A DNA stretch of 27,642 nucleotides from Euryarchaeota archaeon UBA495 (GTDB taxonomy: Archaea > Thermoplasmatota > Poseidoniia > Poseidoniales > Poseidoniaceae). Location: contig DALQ01000099.1 of the NCBI GenBank assembly GCA_002496845.1, forward strand, positions 1-27,642, read 5' to 3'. The notes under the pieces were generated by a model that did not search any database, had not been told where the DNA came from, and saw only the letters and a list, made by a program, of their open reading frames with translations. The number at the start of each line of letters is the position of its first letter. Position 1 is the first letter of the stretch. Shown in pieces: positions 22,715 to 27,642 of the stretch. The position numbers and the translations under genes are program-made.

Positions 22715-24535
22715 ATGTGCGGAATCATTGCGTACCATGGTCGGCGTCAAGCAGCACCCATCCTCGTCAACGGTTTGCGCCGCCTAGAATACCGTGGGTA
22801 TGACAGTGCGGGATTGGCCATCCGAAGTGATTCCTTTGACGTCCAAAAGCGCACGGGGAAGGTGGCCGAACTCGAATCCTCCCTCCCAGCAAAAATGCCC
22901 GGCACCATCGGCATCGCCCACACACGTTGGGCGACCCATGGTGGCGTCACGGACGAAAACGCGCACCCTCACCTCGGCCCTGAAGGGCGCGTGGTGATCG
23001 TGCACAATGGAATCATCGAGAACGCGACCCGCATCCGTCGCCATTTGGAGCGGCAGGGTGCAACTTTCCGGTCTGAGACCGATTCGGAGGTCATCGCGCA
23101 CCGCTTGGAACAGGCCATCGACAAAGGTCAATCTCCTCTCAAGGCCATGCGAACCGCCCTGAAGGGTCTCCGTGGCACGTGGGGTGTTTGCGCTCTGTTC
23201 CTCGACCACGATGAGCTCGTCTGCGCTCGAAACGGAAGTCCGCTCGTGATGGGTGAAACGGAACACGGCCTGATTGTGACCTCCGATCCGCAACCGTTGG
23301 CGGAACACACGGACCGTGTCATCATCCTCGAAGACGGCGACATCGCCACCTTTGGGAACGACGGCCTAAGCATCGAACGTCTGGAAGGAGGTCAGAGCGA
23401 CACCTCACCCATCACGCTTGAGGAAAGCTGGGGTGAGGCCGAACTCGGAGAGTACCCGCATTACATGCTCAAGGAGATTTACGAACAGCCGGAAGCACTC
23501 AGGCACTGCATCTCGGGCCGTTTGAACGCCAAGACCGGCAACGCGCGATTGGGTGGCATGCACCTCACGGCGAAGCAACTCCGGAAAGTTCCGCATGTTC
23601 GGCTTCTTGGATGCGGCACCGCCCTGAACGCAGCGCTGATTGGCCAGCAACTCATCGAACGGCTCGCCCGTATTCCTGCCGTGGCTCACGTGTCAAGCGA
23701 ATTCCGCTACCAAGACCCTGTCGTGAACTCAGAGGCCCTTCACTTCGCCGTCTCCCAGTCCGGAGAGACCATGGACACCATCGCGGCCATCAAGGAAATC
23801 CAACTCAAAGGCGGCGACGTCCACGGCGTGGTTAACGTGGTCGGCTCAACGATCGCTCGTCTTTGCGGCCAAGGCGTGTACATTCACTCAGGCCCCGAGC
23901 AATCCGTTGCTTCCACCAAGGCCTTCTCCAACATGGTGGCTGCATTGACGATTTTCGCCGTGCAGATCGGCCGTGCGCGCCAGTTGAGTGCCAACGAAGC
24001 GCGCGTGCTGGCCAAAGGCCTGCAAGAAGTGCCTGATCTCATCGAGCGCTATTTGGCCGACCCTGGGCCCATCGACGAAGCCGTGGCGATGGTCCTCGAA
24101 GCCCCGTCGTTGCTCTTCCTTGGCCGAGGTTTGTCCGCCAATGTGGCCAAGGAAGGGGCCCTGAAGGTGATGGAACTCACGTACATCCCATGCTTGGCCT
24201 ACCCTGCTGGCGAGATGAAACACGGGCCAATCGCCCTGCTGGAGGAAGGTCGACCGGTGGTGGTCGTGGCTCCAGACGACGCAGTGAAAGACAAGGTGGC
24301 CTCGGCCATCCACGAATGCAAAGCCCGCGGAGCACGCATCATCCTCGTGTGCACGGAGGGCGATGAACTGGCTCAGGAAGCGGACGTCGCCATCCAAGTC
24401 CCCCGGACGCACACGTTGTGCTCTCCGCTGCTGACCGTCCTCCCCTTGCAACTGCTTGCATACAGGACTGCATTGGCGTTGGAACTCGACGTAGATCGCC
24501 CACGGAATCTGGCCAAGTCCGTCACCGTCGAGTGA
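22715..24535 (+). CDS. glmS: Glutamine-fructose-6-phosphate aminotransferase (isomerising)
   Basis: A 606-residue enzyme that makes glucosamine-6-phosphate from fructose-6-phosphate and glutamine, the entry step to amino sugars such as UDP-GlcNAc. The N-terminal glutaminase domain begins MCGIIAY with Cys2 as nucleophile, then RRLEYRGYDSAG, AHTRWATHGG and VHNGIIEN. Two SIS domains follow; the first has LLGCGTALNAALIG and SQSGETMDT, the second FLGRGLSANVAKEGALK and EMKHGPIAL. It ends NLAKSVTVE, the usual C-terminus with the catalytic Lys. Length is normal and all motifs are intact. It begins 3 bp after the subtilase stop and is therefore almost certainly on the same mRNA. No glmS ribozyme is present in that spacing. 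Confidence 0.97.
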   Translation: MCGIIAYHGRRQAAPILVNGLRRLEYRGYDSAGLAIRSDSFDVQKRTGKVAELESSLPAKMPGTIGIAHTRWATHGGVTDENAHPHLGPEGRVVIVHNGIIENATRIRRHLERQGATFRSETDSEVIAHRLEQAIDKGQSPLKAMRTALKGLRGTWGVCALFLDHDELVCARNGSPLVMGETEHGLIVTSDPQPLAEHTDRVIILEDGDIATFGNDGLSIERLEGGQSDTSPITLEESWGEAELGEYPHYMLKEIYEQPEALRHCISGRLNAKTGNARLGGMHLTAKQLRKVPHVRLLGCGTALNAALIGQQLIERLARIPAVAHVSSEFRYQDPVVNSEALHFAVSQSGETMDTIAAIKEIQLKGGDVHGVVNVVGSTIARLCGQGVYIHSGPEQSVASTKAFSNMVAALTIFAVQIGRARQLSANEARVLAKGLQEVPDLIERYLADPGPIDEAVAMVLEAPSLLFLGRGLSANVAKEGALKVMELTYIPCLAYPAGEMKHGPIALLEEGRPVVVVAPDDAVKDKVASAIHECKARGARIILVCTEGDELAQEADVAIQVPRTHTLCSPLLTVLPLQLLAYRTALALELDVDRPRNLAKSVTVE

Positions 24536-24590
24536 CCAACCGCTGAGTGAGGTTGATGAAGCCTGACGTCCACGCAGGTGCGGTGACCCC

Positions 24591-25316
24591 ATGACCATCG
24601 AGCGCATCCCAACCCACATCGAAGGCCTCGATGACAACATGCAAGGTGGGATTCCCGAGGGCCACATCGCCATTGTGGCCGGTTCGAGCGGGGCCATGAA
24701 GTCCAGCCTGACCTTCTCCATGCTCTACAATGCGGTCTTGTACGGTGAAACCTCTGGCATCTACGTCACCCTCGAGCAAGGGAAGGATTCCTTGCGATCG
24801 CACATGGCCAACATGGGCATGAACGTCGAAGACCCGCGGGTCCGCAACCGCATCGCCATCATCGACCTGGCTGACCTTCGCGTTCAACTGGACGAACAAG
24901 GCATGGGGAACCGTGTCGACTGGATGGGGCAACTCATCGGTCAACTGACGAGTTATCGCAACTCCATCGGATTCGAAATCCTGGTGTTCGACTCCTTGGG
25001 TGCGTTCTTCACGCTCACCAAGATGGAGAACCCTCGCGACGAGATTTTCCGTTTGTTCGAAGCCGTTCGCCGTCTCGGACTGACGTCCTTCTTCATCTGC
25101 GAAATGACCGGAGAAGACCACAAGCAATTCGGCGAGTACGGCGTTGAAGACTACCTCTCCGACACCGTGATGCATTTGGTCATGGACCGTGATGCAGACG
25201 AGGTCAAGCGGAAGCTTGGCATCGTGAAGATGCGGCACACTCACCACTTGTTGGGCTACCAGCCCTTCTGGTGGAAAGAAGACGAACAGCGCTTCTCGAT
25301 CGTGAGCCGCCTTTGA
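24591..25316 (+). CDS. KaiC/RAD55-like RecA-superfamily ATPase with atypical P-loop
   Basis: A 241-residue single-domain ATPase of the KaiC/GvpD/RAD55 group. IEGLDDNMQGGIPEGHIAIVAG leads into the P-loop at residues 31-39 (GSSGAMKSS), where Met36 replaces the nearly universal Gly before Lys37. YVTLEQGKDSLRSHM supplies the catalytic Glu pair, ILVFDSLGAFF is the Walker B strand, and GVEDYLSDTVMHL and KLGIVKMRHTHH match the C-terminal KaiC pattern with basic residues for intersubunit contacts. In archaea such proteins act in signalling, motility (ArlH) or DNA recombination; there is no motility gene nearby. It lies 55 bp after glmS and 9 bp before the Maf-like gene. Family clear, role unknown. 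Confidence 0.87.
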   Translation: MTIERIPTHIEGLDDNMQGGIPEGHIAIVAGSSGAMKSSLTFSMLYNAVLYGETSGIYVTLEQGKDSLRSHMANMGMNVEDPRVRNRIAIIDLADLRVQLDEQGMGNRVDWMGQLIGQLTSYRNSIGFEILVFDSLGAFFTLTKMENPRDEIFRLFEAVRRLGLTSFFICEMTGEDHKQFGEYGVEDYLSDTVMHLVMDRDADEVKRKLGIVKMRHTHHLLGYQPFWWKEDEQRFSIVSRL

Positions 25317-25325
25317 GGTGCTTAC

Positions 25326-25880
25326 GTGGACCTGGTGTTGGCTTCGGGTTCGGCCCGGCGAAAGCAGATGGTTGAGGCCTTGGGCCTTCGCACACGGGTT
25401 GCTCCTGTCGACGTGAAGGAAACGCGAATCACGGGAACCGTGGACGCTCAGGTGCTCCACATCGCCAAGGAAAAGGCGCAAGCCGTTGCTGATGCCCACC
25501 CTGGCTGCATGGTGTTGGTGGCCGACACGATGCTGGCCGATCCTGATGACCCCACGCTTGCCCTCGGCCAACCCGATGACGCACAGGCCGCTTTGGCCAT
25601 GTTGCTCCGCCTGCGTGGCCGACGTCACCGGGTGTGGAGCGCATCAGGGTTGCGCGTGGCCGGCACATGGACCTTTGATTTGGCCTCGGCAGTGGTCGAG
25701 TTTTCGACCTTTTCAGACGACGTCCTTGCCGAATTGGTCCACAGTGAATCGTGGCATGGAAAAGCAGGAGCGTACGACTTGGCAGGGGCCATGGCGCCGC
25801 ATGCGAACTTGGTTGAAGGCGAAGAAGCGACCGTGCTGGGCATCCCTGCGCGAGTCATTGAGGCCTTGTCCGCTCTATGA
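25326..25880 (+). CDS. Maf-like nucleoside triphosphate pyrophosphatase
   Basis: A 184-residue protein starting with GTG at 25326, 9 bp after the KaiC-like gene. MDLVLASGSARRKQM is the Maf opening motif (S-x-S-x-R-R-K), AKEKAQAV supplies the conserved Lys, VADTM carries the metal-binding Asp of the DT motif, RRHRVWSASG the next block, and GKAGAYDLAG the C-terminal block. Maf proteins hydrolyse non-canonical or methylated NTPs and were first linked to septum formation. The GKP motif reads GQP here, so one substrate-binding Lys is replaced by Gln. Its stop overlaps the stop of the convergent SepF-like gene by 6 bp, placing it beside a likely cell-division gene. Family is good; substrate unknown. 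Confidence 0.87.
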   Translation: MDLVLASGSARRKQMVEALGLRTRVAPVDVKETRITGTVDAQVLHIAKEKAQAVADAHPGCMVLVADTMLADPDDPTLALGQPDDAQAALAMLLRLRGRRHRVWSASGLRVAGTWTFDLASAVVEFSTFSDDVLAELVHSESWHGKAGAYDLAGAMAPHANLVEGEEATVLGIPARVIEALSAL

Positions 25881-26360
25881 CGAGGGCATTGGGAGCAGGG
25901 CCGTCCCACCGAGTTCGTGACGGGTCGTGTCCATGACCACGTCGGACCCAGGAATGAGGAACAGACGGTCGTCAAGATCCAACGCCCATGCGCCAACACC
26001 TGTGGTTTCACCCAATCGTCGAAGTTCTGCCCTCAACGCGTCTTGGTGGGCATGCATGTGCGCCAAACCACGGAGGTCGACGAAAAGCGAATCCCCTTCT
26101 TGCACGCGGACCAACATGCCGTTTGCAGGGAGGCGTGAGGACGCATCGGGAGCCAAGTAACGAACCGCGCGATGCGGCACGACCGGCGGGCGTGCCCCTA
26201 GGTCGCCCAAGTCGATGAACCGAGGCACGGCTGAGGTCTGAACCATCTCAGTCTCTTGCGACACCGGCTCGGCCAGCACGGGCATTGCAGGCACGATCAC
26301 GTCAGTACGCTGCCCTTCCGCCGGGTCGGGGAGACCAAAGAACTGCCAGAACCCACCCAT
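25875..26360 (-). CDS. SepF-like cell-division protein
   Basis: A 161-residue protein. It opens with MGGFWQFFGL, a short amphipathic segment like the membrane-targeting helix of SepF, followed by a flexible Pro/Val-rich linker. Residues about 82-143 (MLVRVQEGDSLFVDLRGLA, then a helix, then GVGAWALDLDDRLFLIPGSDVVM) match the SepF/DUF552 alpha/beta fold. The family's Gly-x-hydrophobic turn is seen as TGVGAWALD and the final strand as LFLIPGSDV. SepF anchors FtsZ to the membrane in many bacteria and archaea. It is the downstream partner of the PKD-repeat membrane protein, with 9 bp between them, and converges on Maf. The assignment is by motif and layout and not certain; another small alpha/beta adaptor is possible. 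Confidence 0.65.
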   Translation of the reverse strand: MGGFWQFFGLPDPAEGQRTDVIVPAMPVLAEPVSQETEMVQTSAVPRFIDLGDLGARPPVVPHRAVRYLAPDASSRLPANGMLVRVQEGDSLFVDLRGLAHMHAHQDALRAELRRLGETTGVGAWALDLDDRLFLIPGSDVVMDTTRHELGGTALLPMPSS

Positions 26361-26369
26361 TGAGTTCCC

Positions 26370-27642
26370 TCAGAGGTCCAGTCCGTCAAGCAAGTTGGAA
26401 AGATCGGTCGGCGCAGCAGGTTGCGGCGCTGGGGCCGCCGGCGCTGGGGCCGGGGCAGCAGGAGCGTTGGTTTCGAGCCATTTCTCGCCGTAGAAGGCCC
26501 ACTGTTCCATGGTCCAACCCGGTGGCAACCCGCTGGCGGGCAAGGGTGGCCCAGATTGAACAGGGGCGGGAGCAGGAGCGGCCGCCACAGGTTGCGCGTT
26601 CATGTCAGGCATTGGGGCCATCGGTGCGGGCGTCGCAGGTGGCAACGCTGCAGGTACGGCGGCGACAAAGCTCGCAGCGACCGGAGCTTGGTCCCACATG
26701 GAGGTGGACTTCGTCTCAACCAACGCTTCTTCGGCACCACGTCGGCCGATGACAAGCATGCTAACCAAACCAAGAATGACCACACCAAGCACGCCGATCA
26801 CAATCGTGGTGATCATGCCAAATTCTTCCACCGCCCATGCGATGGGGTTGTTGGTCGGCGTTTCGGCGACCACGAGTTGCACGTTCATGGTGTGAGTTGC
26901 CCCGTCGTCGTCGGTCACGGTGAGGTTGACAGAATACGTCCCTGGAGCCAAGTTCTCGAGTTGGAGGATGGACGTGGTGCTGTCGATGGCGCCGTCCAAG
27001 GCATCCGTGTCCCAAAGGTAGGTCAAGGTGATGAGGTCCGATTCGGTATCGAGCGAATCCATTGCGGAGAGGTTCACGAAGTCGCCTTCCATGAGGTTCG
27101 AGAGGTTCGTAGGTGAGGTAATGACCGCCGTGGGCCGAAGGTTGACGATGGTCAACGTGGTGTTGATGCTGGCCGTTGCGCCGTCGTCGTCCACCACGAA
27201 GGCGGTCAACAAACGGGTCCCGGCGTCCGACCAAATTTGTTCGAGGGTGACGCCTTCGACGTCGCAATCGTTGGTGGAACCACCGTCGTTGTCGGTGTCG
27301 ATCCGGGCATCAAGGTCCCAACACGTCGTCAGGTTGAGCAGGTCAGAGGCGGTGTCGTCCACGTTCACACTGATTTTCAGGAGCTCGTCTTCGTAGATGG
27401 CCACGGTTGGATCAAGTCCTTCGATGGTGGGTGCAACGTTACGCACGACCACGTCGGCTTCGAGGGTGCTGGAGGCCACGCCGTCGTCGTCAACGGCCTG
27501 AACCGTCACGCGGTGGGTCCCGGAGACCGGCCAAGAAGTTTCAATCGAGGAGACAGGCCCAACGGTCCCTTCCTCAAGCCCGTCCACGAGGTCGGACAGG
27601 TCCCAAAGCACGGCAAGGGAAGACAGGTCGTTCGGGGTGTCG
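26370..27642 (-). CDS. PKD-repeat membrane protein with cytosolic Pro/Ala-rich tail, C-terminal part only
   Basis: The minus-strand frame is open from the right edge of the window to TGA at 26370; the GTG at 27611 is internal, because the frame continues upstream as DTPNDLSSLA without a stop. At least three PKD/Ig-like repeats are seen, marked by VTVQAVDDDGVAS, LTAFVVDDDGATAS and VNLTVTDDDGATH. They are followed by one membrane helix at about 26750-26816 (MITTIVIGVLGVVILGLVSM). The tail is rich in Pro and Ala and contains LPPGWTMEQWAFYGEKWLE, a compact aromatic motif within the disordered region, and ends LSNLLDGLDL. The topology is repeats outside, tail in the cytosol. Such proteins are common surface proteins in marine archaea. 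Nearness to a SepF-like gene suggests, but does not prove, a role at the division site or envelope. Confidence 0.85.
   Translation of the reverse strand, partial: DTPNDLSSLAVLWDLSDLVDGLEEGTVGPVSSIETSWPVSGTHRVTVQAVDDDGVASSTLEADVVVRNVAPTIEGLDPTVAIYEDELLKISVNVDDTASDLLNLTTCWDLDARIDTDNDGGSTNDCDVEGVTLEQIWSDAGTRLLTAFVVDDDGATASINTTLTIVNLRPTAVITSPTNLSNLMEGDFVNLSAMDSLDTESDLITLTYLWDTDALDGAIDSTTSILQLENLAPGTYSVNLTVTDDDGATHTMNVQLVVAETPTNNPIAWAVEEFGMITTIVIGVLGVVILGLVSMLVIGRRGAEEALVETKSTSMWDQAPVAASFVAAVPAALPPATPAPMAPMPDMNAQPVAAAPAPAPVQSGPPLPASGLPPGWTMEQWAFYGEKWLETNAPAAPAPAPAAPAPQPAAPTDLSNLLDGLDL

Noticed and set aside
1..27642. CRISPR arrays, insertion sequences, att sites, long direct repeats
   Set aside because: No regularly spaced repeats, transposase or integrase motifs, or long terminal repeats were seen on reading through the window.

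Overview
The window looks like a stretch of a GC-rich, gene-dense archaeal genome. The best guess is a planktonic euryarchaeon of the Marine Group II / Poseidoniales type (Thermoplasmatota). Archaeal markers are an NMD3-like ribosome-export adaptor, an exosome Csl4 subunit, a METTL5-like rRNA methyltransferase, a KaiC/RAD55-type ATPase, an archaeal bifunctional phosphoglucose/phosphomannose isomerase and a SepF-like division protein. Very large secreted or anchored proteins (a 1611-residue subtilase and a PKD-repeat protein) and the lack of clear Shine-Dalgarno sites fit that group. The lineage is inference from gene content. No mobile element, CRISPR array, rRNA or tRNA was seen. Genes are mostly separated by 0-80 bp, and many same-strand neighbours overlap by 4 bp.

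Layout. (1) 1-1142: the 5' part of a class III sirtuin runs off the left edge. It is divergent from a NifU-like CxxC protein, which converges on a small membrane protein. (2) 1221-3721: a PHP-domain family X DNA polymerase is followed by two small membrane proteins. (3) 3722-3955: the only sizeable non-coding gap, between convergent genes, with several inverted repeats. (4) 3956-8488, minus strand: an RNA-processing and metabolism block. In transcription order it holds aspartate-semialdehyde dehydrogenase, an unknown Pro/Glu-rich protein, a small zinc-ribbon protein, a METTL5-like methyltransferase and a Csl4 protein fused to two RRM domains and a Gly/Arg/Lys-rich tail. (5) 8529-11460, minus: a GT-C-like polytopic membrane protein and a GT2 glycosyltransferase, probably for envelope glycans. 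(6) 11492-12148, plus: an M23 metallopeptidase-like protein. (7) 12153-16712, minus: a tightly coupled run of CcmA-CcmB-like fusion, CcmC, a small CcmD-like protein, NMD3 and PGI/PMI. (8) 16789-25880, plus: a rhomboid protease with a zinc-ribbon tail, a giant membrane-anchored subtilase with a zinc-ribbon tail, glutamine-fructose-6-phosphate aminotransferase (GlmS), a KaiC-like ATPase and a Maf-like pyrophosphatase. (9) 25875-27642, minus: a SepF-like protein downstream of a PKD-repeat membrane protein that runs off the right edge.

How the parts fit together. PGI/PMI and GlmS supply hexose phosphates and amino sugars that the GT2/GT-C pair could use for glycans. The ccm genes supply haem to periplasmic-type c cytochromes. 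Csl4-RRM, METTL5-like and NMD3 all act on RNA or ribosomes. Rhomboid and subtilase are adjacent proteases, both predicted to carry a cytosolic zinc ribbon. The most unusual items are the Csl4-RRM-RRM fusion, the CcmC with an internally duplicated first helical hairpin, a PolX lacking the third catalytic aspartate, and a KaiC-like ATPase with Met in place of the P-loop Gly. Two genes here are easy to miss because one is cut by the window edge (sirtuin) and one is very short (CcmD-like, 58 aa).
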